Part shown: positions 48,528 to 57,937 of the stretch, in pieces
Position numbering within the stretch: the stretch's first letter is position 1
How the letters are laid out: every line of letters begins with the position of its first letter
From: Peptoniphilus timonensis JC401
GTDB taxonomy: Bacteria; Bacillota; Clostridia; Tissierellales; Peptoniphilaceae
DNA: 64,000 bases
Assembly: GCF_000312025.1 (NCBI RefSeq)
Contig: NZ_HE978596.1
Location: 1 to 64,000, forward strand
Direction: 5' to 3'
The notes under the pieces: generated by a model
Databases searched by the model: none
Told to the model about the DNA's origin: nothing
What the model saw: the letters and a program-made list of their open reading frames with translations, nothing else
Position numbers and translations under genes: made by a program

Positions 48528-50226
48528 AAGCTTGCCCCTGACTAATTGCTATTTCTCTATAAACTTCATTTGTCCTCATCAAATCTTTGTGATTACCATA
48601 TCCAGCAACTTGTCCATCTTCTAGGACCAAAATCTTGTCGGCATTTAAAATTGTCGCCACTCTTTGTGCAACTACAATTACAATTTTATCGTCTAACTTT
48701 TTCTTCAAAATCTGTCTAAGTTCGTAATCTGTCTTGTAATCTAAGGCAGAAAAAGAATCATCAAAAATATAAACTGAAGCATCTCTAGTGAGAGCTCTTG
48801 CCATGGCAAGTCTTTGTCTTTGACCACCAGATAGATTTTTTCCGCCTCTTGAAATTTTCTTTTCCAGTGGATTTTCACCTAAAAATTCTTCAGCCCTTGC
48901 ATTTTTAAGGGACTCTAACATTTTATCATTCTCTGCATTTTCCTTTGCATAGGATAAATTTTGAGAAACAGTTTTTGAGAAAAAGAAATTCTCCTGAGGA
49001 ACATAAGAAATTTCTTCTCTCACATCATAATTATTTAAAGTTTTTATATCTCTTCCATTTATGAAAAGTTCACCATCTCCCGGCTCATAAAATTGCAACA
49101 ATAATCTCAAAAGGCTGGATTTTCCAGATCCAGTACCTCCAATAATGCCTAGAGTTTCTCCCTTTTTGACATGAAAACTTATATCTCTTAAAACTTTCAT
49201 GCTTGCATCAGGATAGGCAAAGGAAAGATTTTTTGCTTCAATTTCATAAATTTCTTTAGACAAGATTTCTTCTCCACCAGTTTTTGTAGATTCGTAGTCT
49301 AAAACTTCGTTGATTCTATCCATAGAAGCATAAGTCCTAGGAATAAGTGACAAGAGAAAACTCATCATAATCATTGCAGATAAAACTTGAGTGATGTATT
49401 GAATAAAAGCCATTAAATCTCCTATGCCCATCTCTCTAATATCAATAAGCCTTGCCCCAAAATAGAGGACAAAAATTATGCCAAAATTTAAAATTGTTCC
49501 AAGCATAGGTCTAACATTTACAAGAAGTTTATTTACCTTTGTCGCCATTTCTTGATAAGAAATATTTGCATCATCAAAAATTTCCTCTTCATATTGATCC
49601 TTAGAAAAAGCTCTTATTACACGAAGTCCAGTTAGTCTTCTCCTAAAAAGTTCATTTAATTTATCAAGTCTTTTTTGCAAAATTGGAAAATAAGGAATTC
49701 CCTTTTTAAAAACAAAATAAATTCCAAGACCAATAAAAGGAATAGTTATGGGAAAGACAAGAGAAAGCCTCACGTTAGTGGAAAGTGCCATGATTAGACC
49801 ACCGATAAACATAAGTGGACCCCTAATAAGAGGTCTAAGTCCCATTAAAACCATCTGTTCCACTTGATTTACATCATCTGTTGTTCTAGTGATAAGTGAT
49901 GAAATAGAAAAATGTTCCACATCATCAAAGCTCAGATAATTTATTTTTTTAAATAGTTTGTATCTTAAATCCCTAGAAAAAGCCATAGTAGTTTTTGAAG
50001 AATGGTAGGCAGCAGAAGCTCTGCACATAACAGTAAAAATAACCACCAAAATCATAAGACCACCAATTTTTAGAACATAATCTGTATCACCATAAGCCAC
50101 ACCCTTATCAATGACAAGACTCATAAGCTTTGGAAGAAAAAGTTCCCCAAGAGCATTGCCAAAAGTAAGGAGGATGACCACAATTATTCTAATTTTATAT
50201 TTATTTAATCCTTTATATATACTCAT
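48514..50226 (-). CDS. Heterodimeric ABC exporter, degenerate-site half
   Basis: A 570-residue partner half. Six transmembrane helices (about 1-310), Walker A GGTGSGKSSLLRLL, signature LSGGQRQRLAMARAL. Walker B ends VYIFDDSFSALD: the catalytic Glu after the Asp is Asp here, so this half carries the degenerate nucleotide site seen in heterodimeric exporters. I place the start at ATG 50226, eight bases after GGAGG; the longer frame from 50253 is not supported. First gene of the pair. Confidence 0.93.
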   Translation of the reverse strand: MSIYKGLNKYKIRIIVVILLTFGNALGELFLPKLMSLVIDKGVAYGDTDYVLKIGGLMILVVIFTVMCRASAAYHSSKTTMAFSRDLRYKLFKKINYLSFDDVEHFSISSLITRTTDDVNQVEQMVLMGLRPLIRGPLMFIGGLIMALSTNVRLSLVFPITIPFIGLGIYFVFKKGIPYFPILQKRLDKLNELFRRRLTGLRVIRAFSKDQYEEEIFDDANISYQEMATKVNKLLVNVRPMLGTILNFGIIFVLYFGARLIDIREMGIGDLMAFIQYITQVLSAMIMMSFLLSLIPRTYASMDRINEVLDYESTKTGGEEILSKEIYEIEAKNLSFAYPDASMKVLRDISFHVKKGETLGIIGGTGSGKSSLLRLLLQFYEPGDGELFINGRDIKTLNNYDVREEISYVPQENFFFSKTVSQNLSYAKENAENDKMLESLKNARAEEFLGENPLEKKISRGGKNLSGGQRQRLAMARALTRDASVYIFDDSFSALDYKTDYELRQILKKKLDDKIVIVVAQRVATILNADKILVLEDGQVAGYGNHKDLMRTNEVYREIAISQGQAYEEE

Positions 50227-50375
50227 AAATCCTCCATATAAATATTTTAACATATATAATTTTAAAATAACATCTAGTGAAAACAGCTTACTTTTTCATC
50301 TTTTCCTAAATTATTTCTGGGTTTGTCTACAATCTGATCTTTAGGGTTTCTTTTGCTATGTTTATTTTTAAATGA

Positions 50376-50403
50376 AAAGAGAGACTCGAGTTAACGAGTC
50401 CCC
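50376..50403 (-). terminator. Intrinsic terminator of the RsbW-like gene
   Basis: GACTCG (50383-50388) and CGAGTC (50395-50400) form a perfect stem followed on the minus strand by a T-rich tract. Confidence 0.7.
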
Positions 50404-50437
50404 CAATATTTGACATAGAGCCTAAATTAATAAAGTC

Positions 50438-50832
50438 TCAAAGATTTTTTATTGCGATTACTTCATTTTGATTTAGGATAAGTTCATCTGTCAAGGATTC
50501 AACAATGAGTAAACCTCTTCCATTGCACTTTTTTTCTCCGCAATCATATAAGGAGGTGTCAAAATTCACTCCCATGCCTTCATCACAAACAATAATTTTT
50601 AAACAGTCGTTATTTAAAACTAAATTTAAAGAAACTTTTTTATCCAAATCTTCTTGATTTCCATGAATAGCTCCATTTATAACCAGCTCGTTTAATATAA
50701 CTTTTATGTCAAAAAAGTTTTTCTTGATCAGCTATGTAAGAGTATAAATCTGTCATGGCTGAATCCAAAAAACTTTTTAATCAAAGATATATCGCTGTTT
50801 ACAGAACCATTAAATCTATATAAAGTATCCAT
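50438..50832 (-). CDS. RsbW-like anti-sigma factor/histidine-kinase-type ATPase (two frame breaks)
   Basis: A small HATPase_c_2 protein, read in three frames. From ATG 50832 (after GGAGTGAG): MDTLYRFNGSVNSDIS; then, after dropping one T, LDSAMTDLYSYIADQEKLF; then, after dropping another T, FDIKVILNELVINGAIHG with the N box. The last part (from 50647) holds IIVCDEGMGVNFD and the G box GRGLLIVESL. Repaired length is 130 residues, typical for RsbW/SpoIIAB-like kinases that bind sigma or anti-anti-sigma factors. Both breaks are in T6 runs. No sigma factor is adjacent, so the partner is unknown; the SpoIIE phosphatase at 42.7 kb is a possible one. Confidence 0.75.
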
Positions 50833-50995
50833 AATTCTCACTCCATCTATTTAAAAAGTACCCATAACTTTGTCCATTTAAACTCCAAAACATTGAGATT
50901 TATTAATTTTAAATTTTTACTGTATTATATTTATCAATTTGTTATAATGATAATAAGCTTGCATAGCAAGTAATTTTATTAGGAGGAAGATAAAC

Positions 50996-51157
50996 ATGAA
51001 AAAATATGAATGTACACTTTGTGGATATATCTACGATCCTGAAGTAGGCGACGAAGAAAACGGAATTAAAGCTGGTACTGCATTTGCAGATCTACCTGAA
51101 GATTGGGTTTGCCCAATGTGTGGAGCTGAAAAATCAGACTTCGAACCAGTTGAATAA
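50996..51157 (+). CDS. Rubredoxin
   Basis: A 53-residue electron carrier with one iron held by four Cys: CTLCG near residue 6 and CPMCG near residue 39, exactly the CxxC...CxxC of rubredoxins. [15 protein letters not shown] and the LPEDWVCP text match the family. AGGAGGA ribosome binding site nine bases before the ATG. It probably donates electrons to the superoxide reductase at 45.1 kb or to a peroxide reductase. Monocistronic with a terminator after it. Confidence 0.97.
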   Translation: MKKYECTLCGYIYDPEVGDEENGIKAGTAFADLPEDWVCPMCGAEKSDFEPVE

Positions 51158-51166
51158 TTTCTTGAG

Positions 51167-51190
51167 GAAGGCCTTGTGCCTTCTTTTTTT
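51167..51190 (+). terminator. Intrinsic terminator of rubredoxin
   Basis: GAAGGC (51167-51172) and GCCTTC (51178-51183) form a stem followed by seven T residues. Confidence 0.85.
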
Positions 51191-51234
51191 GTGAATTTTT
51201 AAAAAATGAAATGCAATAGTTGATAAAAATATAG

Positions 51235-51266
51235 AAAAAAGACTTCAAATGAGTGAAGTCTTTTTT
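51235..51266. terminator. Bidirectional terminator after the PPK2 gene
   Basis: A perfect thirteen-base inverted repeat, AAAAAAGACTTCA and TGAAGTCTTTTTT, between convergent rubredoxin and PPK2 genes; T runs on both strands. Confidence 0.9.
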
Positions 51267-51284
51267 AAAATAAAATATTTATTT

Positions 51285-52145
51285 TTAATTTTCTTCCAAT
51301 ATTTTCTTCCACTTGTCTAAACTTTCTAATTCTTCTTTTGAAAGTTCAGGATATTTTGGATTCATTTCCTTAAATTTTTCAACAATAACTTCTGAAACAA
51401 GATATCTCGAGAACCACTTTCTGTCCGCTGGCACAATATACCAAGGAGCAATTTTTGTGGAAGTATTTATTAAAACATCTTCATAAGCCTTCATATAATC
51501 GTCAAAATACTTTCTCTCTGTTATATCTGAAGATGCAAATTTCCAATTTTTTTCTGGCCTTACGATTCTCTCCATAAGTCTTTCTTTTTGCTCTTCTTTA
51601 GAAACATGGAGGAAAAATTTTACAATTTTTGTCCCATTATTTGAAAGATACTCTTCAAAATTATTTATTTCTTCAAATCTTTTTTCCCATATATCCTTAG
51701 TCACTAAATTTTTTGGGAAAGGCTGATCTAAGACTAAATTGTGAACTCTTGACACAAGGACATCTTCATAATGACTTCTGTTAAAGATTCCAATTTCTCC
51801 ACGAGGAGGCAATTCTTTTTCCACTCTCCAAAGATAGTCGTGGTCCAATTCATTTTGACTTGGTTTTTTAAAAGAAACAACTTTTGTGCCCTGTGGATTT
51901 ACTCCAGTCATTATATTTTTTATTAAGGAGTCCTTACCTGCAGCATCCATAGCTTGAAGAACTATTAAAAGTGATTGATTATTTTCTGCATAGAGCTTTT
52001 CCTGGAATTCTCTAATTATCTCAATGTTTTTTGGAATTAAAACTTTCTTAACTTCTTTTTTTTCAAGTTTTCCATTATAAGAAGTTGGAACATCATATAA
52101 GTTTAGTTTTTTCTTTTCCTTAACTAAATATTTTTCTGTTTTCAT
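51285..52145 (-). CDS. Polyphosphate kinase 2 family protein
   Basis: A 286-residue PPK2 that transfers phosphate between polyphosphate and nucleotides. The Walker A-like loop is VLQAMDAAGKDSLIKNIMTGVNP (about 63-85) and the lid/Walker B region FNRSHYEDVLVSRVH (about 122-136). The basic block RWMRP-like MERIVRPEKNWKF (about 190-202) is present. It is a single-domain enzyme of the PPK2 class I/III type; direction (NDP to NTP or NMP to NDP) is not determined. Its ATG overlaps the stop of the alpha/beta hydrolase, so they are probably cotranscribed. Confidence 0.9.
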   Translation of the reverse strand: MKTEKYLVKEKKKLNLYDVPTSYNGKLEKKEVKKVLIPKNIEIIREFQEKLYAENNQSLLIVLQAMDAAGKDSLIKNIMTGVNPQGTKVVSFKKPSQNELDHDYLWRVEKELPPRGEIGIFNRSHYEDVLVSRVHNLVLDQPFPKNLVTKDIWEKRFEEINNFEEYLSNNGTKIVKFFLHVSKEEQKERLMERIVRPEKNWKFASSDITERKYFDDYMKAYEDVLINTSTKIAPWYIVPADRKWFSRYLVSEVIVEKFKEMNPKYPELSKEELESLDKWKKILEEN

Positions 52146-52918
52146 TAAAATCTCCCGACTTCCTTAGAAAATTTAATTGATGATTCAATCATTTGAGTAG
52201 TAACTTGATGAGCTGTCATTTCAAAAATTTGAAAATCTAAAAGCTTTTTATCTTCATAAACTTTTTCAATTTCTTTTGCAAAAGATTCTTGCCCAGATGG
52301 GTCAATTACGTCATCATCTTTTCCATTGTAAAGTACAATAGGTCTATCCTTAAAGGCTTCTGGACTTTCCATTGGATCCATATCTAGGAAAAATTCATTT
52401 ATCCTAAATTCCCTTTCATCTATTTTTTCTTGATTTTTTAACTCGTTTACACCCCTTACAAGTTCATGCCAATTATTTATGCCATTGTAGATAAATGCCA
52501 TCTTCAAATCTTTTTTAAAGGCGTAAAGACCACCGGCAGTTATGGCTCCCATAGAGTGACCTCCAACTGCAATTTCTGTTCCAGGATAATTTTCTTCTAC
52601 AAATTTAAAAACAGAAGGCGCTTCTTCGATGTTGTGCATGATGACTTTTAAAATATATTTTCCTTCCACTTCTTCATCTTCATAATCGAGATCTATATCT
52701 TTTCTTTCACCGTGATAGCGAGCTTCTGGAAGGATTACCCTATATCCATAGGAAGCAAAAATATTGCCCCTAAAAATTTGTCTTTCCACATCTGAACCCC
52801 AACCATGATAAAAAACAAGTGTCTTATTTGTTTTTTCTTTAGGTTCAATTATGACAAGAGGAATTTCCCCAATTTTAATTTCTTTTATATCTGAACAATT
52901 TGATTTTAAATACTCCAT
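52145..52918 (-). CDS. Alpha/beta hydrolase
   Basis: A 257-residue serine hydrolase. LVFYHGWGSDVERQIFRGNIFASYGYRVILPEARYHGER (start of the fold, oxyanion HG), the nucleophile elbow GGHSMGAITAG with Ser near residue 121, the acid in DDDVIDPSGQ (about 196-205), and the His in TAHQVTTQMIES (about 236). The catalytic triad is complete. The C-terminal domain is close to the YitV/YuaR type esterases. The substrate is not known. Shares a 1-nt overlap with the PPK2 gene. Confidence 0.85.
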   Translation of the reverse strand: MEYLKSNCSDIKEIKIGEIPLVIIEPKEKTNKTLVFYHGWGSDVERQIFRGNIFASYGYRVILPEARYHGERKDIDLDYEDEEVEGKYILKVIMHNIEEAPSVFKFVEENYPGTEIAVGGHSMGAITAGGLYAFKKDLKMAFIYNGINNWHELVRGVNELKNQEKIDEREFRINEFFLDMDPMESPEAFKDRPIVLYNGKDDDVIDPSGQESFAKEIEKVYEDKKLLDFQIFEMTAHQVTTQMIESSIKFSKEVGRF

Positions 52919-52989
52919 AATTCACCTCAAATACATTATATCAAAGATATATAAAATTTCTTGAAGAGTAAAGATAATTCCAATAAAAA

Positions 52990-53025
52990 AGCAAAGAATT
53001 TAATAAAACCAAAAATTCTTTGCTA
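52990..53025 (-). terminator. Intrinsic terminator after ung
   Basis: A perfect twelve-base stem, AGCAAAGAATTT (52990-53001) and AAATTCTTTGCT (53013-53024), with a T run on the minus strand. It closes the CDF-TrkA-TrkH-TrkA-Ung unit. Confidence 0.9.
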
Positions 53026-53040
53026 AAATATTTTTTAATT

Positions 53041-53712
53041 TTATTTAACTTCCCAACTTGGAGGAGTAATTCCATTTTCTCTTAAAAATTCATTGGCTCT
53101 AGAAAAAGGTCTAGATCCAAAAAATCCTCTATTTGCAGAAAGTGGAGATGGGTGAGGTCCTTCTATAATTAGATGATTTCCATCTTTTATAAATTTTTTG
53201 CGGGCCTTTGCATGATTGCCCCAAAGTATAAAAACTACTGGATCTTCTTTTTCACTAATTTTTTCTATAACAGCGTTTGTGAAAATTTCCCAGCCAATTT
53301 TTGAATGACTCATTGGTTGATGAGCTCTTACTGTTAAGGTCGTGTTTAAAAGCATAATCCCTTGATCTGCCCATGATTTTAAATAACCTGTATTTGGAAT
53401 TTCAAGTCCTAAATCAGAATTTAGTTCCTTATAAATATTTTTAAGAGAAGGTGGAATCCTAATGCCTTCTTTTACAGAAAAAGCAAGTCCATGAGCCTGC
53501 CCCACATTGTGATAAGGATCTTGTCCCAAAATTAAAACCTTTAAATCTTTATAAGAAGTATAGTGAAAGGCATTAAAAATATCCTCTGCCTTTGGAAAAA
53601 TTTTATAATTTCTATATTCTTCAATTAAAAGTTTTCTTAGATCTTTGTAATAATCTTTTTCAAACTCATCTTGCAGGATTTCCTGCCAATCATTTTTAAA
53701 AATTTCTTTCAC
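53041..53712 (-). CDS. ung: Uracil-DNA glycosylase (GTG start)
   Basis: Base-excision repair enzyme that removes uracil from DNA. Motifs: the catalytic GQDPYHNVGQAHGLAFSV (about 57-74, Asp), and LLNTTLTVRAHQPMSH, then the GPHPSPLSANRGFFGSRPF loop with catalytic His (about 180-200). I place the start at GTG 53712, seven bases after AGGAGA, so the protein begins (M)KEIFKNDWQEIL like homologues; an ATG at 53736 would add eight residues that overlap trkA. Length 223 residues. Confidence 0.95.
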   Translation of the reverse strand: MKEIFKNDWQEILQDEFEKDYYKDLRKLLIEEYRNYKIFPKAEDIFNAFHYTSYKDLKVLILGQDPYHNVGQAHGLAFSVKEGIRIPPSLKNIYKELNSDLGLEIPNTGYLKSWADQGIMLLNTTLTVRAHQPMSHSKIGWEIFTNAVIEKISEKEDPVVFILWGNHAKARKKFIKDGNHLIIEGPHPSPLSANRGFFGSRPFSRANEFLRENGITPPSWEVK

Positions 53713-53716
53713 AAAA

Positions 53717-55084
53717 TCATCTCCTGAAGAAATCAAAGATGCTCTTCTTTAAGCTTGGATCGATTAATTCTTCCAATTCTTTTCTGCTCTCATTTGTTGA
53801 GAAAATTACGAGCCTGTCGCCCTTTTCTATCCTAGTATTTCCCCTTGGTATTACTGCTGAATTGTCAAACCTAATTATACCTCCAATAATTATTTCTCTG
53901 TGAAGGTTAATTTCAGACAATTTTTTGCCAACGTAAATAAAATCATCTGGGATTTTTATTTCATAAACTTGTGCCTTTCCACCAAACATATAGTTGACTG
54001 CAACTTTCATGTCAGTATTTATGGCTTTTATTATTTCATTGGCAACAATAACTTTTGGATCTATTACCCTATAAATCCCAAGACTTTCTAAGACTGTATC
54101 GTAATTGTTGTCCTTTTGTATAATAATATTTTTAGAAATCCCATGATTTCTAGCTAAAAGACCAAGAACAATATTTAATTCATCTGATCCAGTCATAGAA
54201 ATAAATACTCCATCTTTTGAAATATTTTCTTCTTTAAAAATTTTATCGTTTCTCAGCTTTTTATTTACAACAAAAGCTCTATTTAAATTTCTTCTGTATT
54301 CTTCAAATTTTTCTCTGTTGGGTTCAATTATTTTTAAATTTATATTGTCAAGATTTGAGATCATCCTGTTAAAATTATAATCTCCAGATGCAATAACAAC
54401 ATCCCTTTGGTCTTTCTTTTCTTTGATTTCAAAGTGAGCGTGTTTGAAATTCCTTATATCAAAGGAAAGCCCCATTAGATAAATATAATCTCCTGTTTTT
54501 AAAACTGTTTCACCATCTGGTACAATTAATTCCCCTTCTCTTAGGACGCCAACTACTAGAATTGTGGATAGAGAACCAATGTCTTTTATTTTTTGATTCT
54601 CAAATTCTTCATCCATATCAATATAGTGACCAGTTACTTCAATTTTTCCCTTGCCAAAATAATCTGCTTCATAATAATCAGAAGATCCAATTAATTTTGT
54701 AACAAGTTTTGCAGTTTCTAAACTTAAATTAAAAATATTTACAATATTGGGAAGAGTGTTTTTTATAATTCCTATTTCAGAAATATTTTCCATTTCATCA
54801 AGACGAAGAATTATTTTTACATCTAAACCTTTAAATATAGATGCCATTATAAGATTTGTCTTGTCACTGTCTGTAGCAATAATGGCATAATCATACTTCT
54901 CTAAATCATTATTTAAAATAAAAGTTTCTTCTAAAACATCTGCCTTTATTTTATTTACAGTATTTGTTATATTTTCAAAGTTTTTTTCGTTTCTATCTAC
55001 TATATCAACTTCATATTTTTCAAGACTTAGGGTGTTGGCAATAGTTGATCCAACTTTTCCTGAACCTATAATTAAAATTTTCAT
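53717..55084 (-). CDS. trkA: TrkA-type potassium uptake regulator
   Basis: A 455-residue cytoplasmic gate ring protein. Two RCK_N/RCK_C units are visible: the first Rossmann domain begins KILIIGSGKVGSTIANTLS (1-19) and the second repeats with DVVIASGDYNFNRMI (about 229-243). RCK_C units hold the ligands. It binds NAD or ATP and controls the TrkH channel. It ends where ung starts and overlaps trkH by 1 nt (stop TAA and ATG share bases), so trkH-trkA are coupled. Confidence 0.93.
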   Translation of the reverse strand: MKILIIGSGKVGSTIANTLSLEKYEVDIVDRNEKNFENITNTVNKIKADVLEETFILNNDLEKYDYAIIATDSDKTNLIMASIFKGLDVKIILRLDEMENISEIGIIKNTLPNIVNIFNLSLETAKLVTKLIGSSDYYEADYFGKGKIEVTGHYIDMDEEFENQKIKDIGSLSTILVVGVLREGELIVPDGETVLKTGDYIYLMGLSFDIRNFKHAHFEIKEKKDQRDVVIASGDYNFNRMISNLDNINLKIIEPNREKFEEYRRNLNRAFVVNKKLRNDKIFKEENISKDGVFISMTGSDELNIVLGLLARNHGISKNIIIQKDNNYDTVLESLGIYRVIDPKVIVANEIIKAINTDMKVAVNYMFGGKAQVYEIKIPDDFIYVGKKLSEINLHREIIIGGIIRFDNSAVIPRGNTRIEKGDRLVIFSTNESRKELEELIDPSLKKSIFDFFRR

Positions 55085-56538
55085 TATAATTTAATAATTT
55101 CCTTTCTGTGTCTTCCCCTTGAGAAAAGTGCCAAAATTGTAAAGAATTCAAGCCTTCCTAAGAGCATAAGTGCACTGAAATACAATTTATAAAAGTCGCT
55201 GTAAAAGTAAAAGTTCTTTGTGGGACCAATATCTCCAAATCCTGGACCAACATTGGATAAGGTTGTTGCCACTGAAGAAAATCCTGTAATTACGTCTACT
55301 CCAGATAAAGTTACAATAGCTGTAGAAAATAAAGCAATTACAAAATAAGTTCCAAGATAAGCATTTATTCCAAGGACAACTTCATCAGATAGTGACTTGC
55401 CATCTGCTAGTACTGGCAAAACTGCCTTTGGGTGAGTTGCTCTTTTCATTTCTCTTTTAATTAATTTTAGCAAAATAGAAATTCTTGTTATTTTTATTCC
55501 ACCGCCAGTTGATCCTGCACAACCACCAAATAACATAAGTATTAGCAAGATGAACTTTGAAAAACTTGGCCACAATTCATAGTCTGCATTGGCAAAACCA
55601 GATGTTGATGAAATTGAAGTTACTTGAAAGGCTGAATCTCTAAAAGCCATCAAAGTTGAAGTATAACCATTTAAAAGTAAGTTTATTGTTATTAAGACAA
55701 TTGATCCAAAAATTATACAAATCCAAAGCTTCAACTCATCGTTTTGACGAACTTCCTTAAATTTCTTTTTAGAAATTAGAGCATAAATTACAAAATTTGT
55801 CGAACTTAAAAACATAAAAATTGAAAGAATAAAGTGAACTGCATTTCCTTCATAGGACATAAAGGAATCATTGTAAGATGAAAATCCACCTGTTCCAAGA
55901 ACACCAAAAGCGTGAACTAATGAGTCAAATATAGACATTCCAGCAATTTTTAAGGCTACAAATAGGGCTAAGGTTAAAATAATATAAATTATGTAGAGCC
56001 TTTTAGATGATTGAGAAATTCTTGACTCTATTTTTCCTGCCACAGGCCCTGGTGATTCTGCCTTAAAAATTTGAAAAGCACCAACTCCAAGTTTTGGCAA
56101 AAGTCCTACTGTAAAAACCAAAATCCCCATACCGCCAATCCAGTGAGTTATGGATCTCCAAAGTACGACAGATCTTGGAAAAGATTCTATGCCAGATATA
56201 ACTGTAGCTCCTGTTGTAGTAAAACCAGAAACTATTTCAAAAAAAGAATCTACATAAGTCATATCAGCAGAAACAAAAAGTGGAATTGCTCCAATAATTG
56301 ACACCAATATCCACGATGCTGTTACTGTCAAAATTCCATCTCTTGGCGAAAGAGATCTCTTTTTTATTTTCAAATTAATTAAAATTAATCCCAAAAAAAC
56401 TGCTATAGCCATTGGGATTAAAAAACCTTGTGAGGACCCATCCTTTTCTACTAGGCTTAGACCTAGAGATGGGGTCATAAAGGCCGTTTCTATTAACAAA
56501 ATATATCCAAGTATTTTCGCAATCAGCTTATAATTCAT
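55084..56538 (-). CDS. trkH: TrkH-type potassium transporter subunit
   Basis: A 484-residue membrane protein with about ten helices and four selectivity-filter loops. The first GATTTG-like loop FTTTGATVIS (about 105-114) and the later LGTGGFSSY (about 217-225) and SSTSGFANAD, then STLSNVGPGFGDIG (about 424-437), are the four P-loop variants, giving K+ (or Na+) passage. It lies between two trkA genes. It overlaps the upstream TrkA by 11 nt, suggesting coupled translation. Confidence 0.93.
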   Translation of the reverse strand: MNYKLIAKILGYILLIETAFMTPSLGLSLVEKDGSSQGFLIPMAIAVFLGLILINLKIKKRSLSPRDGILTVTASWILVSIIGAIPLFVSADMTYVDSFFEIVSGFTTTGATVISGIESFPRSVVLWRSITHWIGGMGILVFTVGLLPKLGVGAFQIFKAESPGPVAGKIESRISQSSKRLYIIYIILTLALFVALKIAGMSIFDSLVHAFGVLGTGGFSSYNDSFMSYEGNAVHFILSIFMFLSSTNFVIYALISKKKFKEVRQNDELKLWICIIFGSIVLITINLLLNGYTSTLMAFRDSAFQVTSISSTSGFANADYELWPSFSKFILLILMLFGGCAGSTGGGIKITRISILLKLIKREMKRATHPKAVLPVLADGKSLSDEVVLGINAYLGTYFVIALFSTAIVTLSGVDVITGFSSVATTLSNVGPGFGDIGPTKNFYFYSDFYKLYFSALMLLGRLEFFTILALFSRGRHRKEIIKL

Positions 56539-57928
56539 CTTTCTTTCCTCGATTCTTAATTGACTTTATTGCGTCCTTTAACTTTCCTTCAGATGAAAAA
56601 ATCTTTTGAACTCTTGGAGCTACTTGGTGCATAGAGAATAAAATAATTCTATCTCCTGATTCAAGAACTGACTTACCATTTGGAACTAGCATCTTGTTAT
56701 CCCTTATTATTGCAATAATTAATATTCCGTCTGGAAGATTTAATTTTTCAAGAGCCTTTCCACAGACAAGTTGTTTTTCTTTTATCATAAGTTCCACACA
56801 CTCAACTTGACCATTTAAAAGTAGGTGTAGGGCAAGGGAACTCTTTCCCCTAATTTCTTTTAGCATCTCTGCAGCAGTTATATAAGACGTGTTAAAAACT
56901 GCATCAATGTCAAGTTTATCTAAGACCTTGTCATAATTTGTCCTAGAAATTTTGGCAACTGACTTATAAATTCCACTTTGCTTTGCCACAAGACTCATAA
57001 GTAAATTTGCTTCATCAATTCCAGTTGCTGCAACAAAGGAATCATAAGTGTGGACCATTTCTTCTTCGAGAATTGCTATGTCAGTTCCATCACCATTTAT
57101 AATATTGGCATCTGGAACCATTTCCTTTAACTCAAGACATCTTTCCTTGTTTATTTCTACAATAGTTACATCTATATTTTCTTTTAAAAGTAACATTGCA
57201 AGGTAAAGTCCAGTCTTTCCTCCACCAAGGATCATTGTACTCCTAAGAGACCTAGTCCTATTTACACCTGTGTGATCCTTGTCAAAAAGCTCTATTTTTT
57301 CAGACTTTCCTGCAAGAATTATAACATCATTTTCTTCTAGAACAGTACGACCATTTGGGATAATTGCTTCTCCATTTCTAGAAATTGCTGCAATTAATAA
57401 ATCATTTATATTTTGAATATCCATAATCTTTCTATCTATAAAGTTTGGATCATTTCCAATGTTAAATTCAACAAGAGAAACTTTTCCACCAGCAAATTCA
57501 TCAGAATAAAGTTGGTATCTCTTCATCAAATACTTAACTATAGACCTTGCTGTTGCATTGTCAGGATTTATTATCTTGTCAATTTCTAGTTCCTCTGATA
57601 TAAAATCAAGATGCTTTCTATATTCAGGATCTCTTACTCTTGCAATTGCATATTTCGCACCAAGTTTTTTGGAAATTGTGCAAAGTATTACATTGGCTTC
57701 GTCATTTGTAGTTGTTGCAACAACATAATCAAATAGAGAAATATCAAGTTCTTCTAAAACGCCAAAATCCAAAGCATTTGCACAAATACTAAAAACGTCA
57801 AGTGAATTTGATATATTTTCAATAACATCTTCGTTGTTGTCCACTACAGTTACTTCATAATCTTCATCTAGTAGTGAAGCTGCAAGTCTATAGCCTAATT
57901 TTCCGGCGCCTACAACTAAAGCCTTCAT
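56528..57928 (-). CDS. trkA: Second TrkA-type regulator
   Basis: A 466-residue two-RCK protein distinct from the other trkA (about 455 residues, not near identical). It begins KALVVGAGKLGYRLAASLLDEDYEVTVVD, and the second RCK begins STMILGGGKTGLYLAMLLLKENIDVTIVE (about 230). The GAGKLG nucleotide loop is intact. It is the first of the two TrkA genes flanking trkH; two different regulators around one channel could allow NAD- and ATP- or c-di-AMP-sensitive control. Starts 9 nt after the CDF gene. Confidence 0.92.
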   Translation of the reverse strand: MKALVVGAGKLGYRLAASLLDEDYEVTVVDNNEDVIENISNSLDVFSICANALDFGVLEELDISLFDYVVATTTNDEANVILCTISKKLGAKYAIARVRDPEYRKHLDFISEELEIDKIINPDNATARSIVKYLMKRYQLYSDEFAGGKVSLVEFNIGNDPNFIDRKIMDIQNINDLLIAAISRNGEAIIPNGRTVLEENDVIILAGKSEKIELFDKDHTGVNRTRSLRSTMILGGGKTGLYLAMLLLKENIDVTIVEINKERCLELKEMVPDANIINGDGTDIAILEEEMVHTYDSFVAATGIDEANLLMSLVAKQSGIYKSVAKISRTNYDKVLDKLDIDAVFNTSYITAAEMLKEIRGKSSLALHLLLNGQVECVELMIKEKQLVCGKALEKLNLPDGILIIAIIRDNKMLVPNGKSVLESGDRIILFSMHQVAPRVQKIFSSEGKLKDAIKSIKNRGKKDEL

Positions 57929-57937
57929 ATATTCCTC

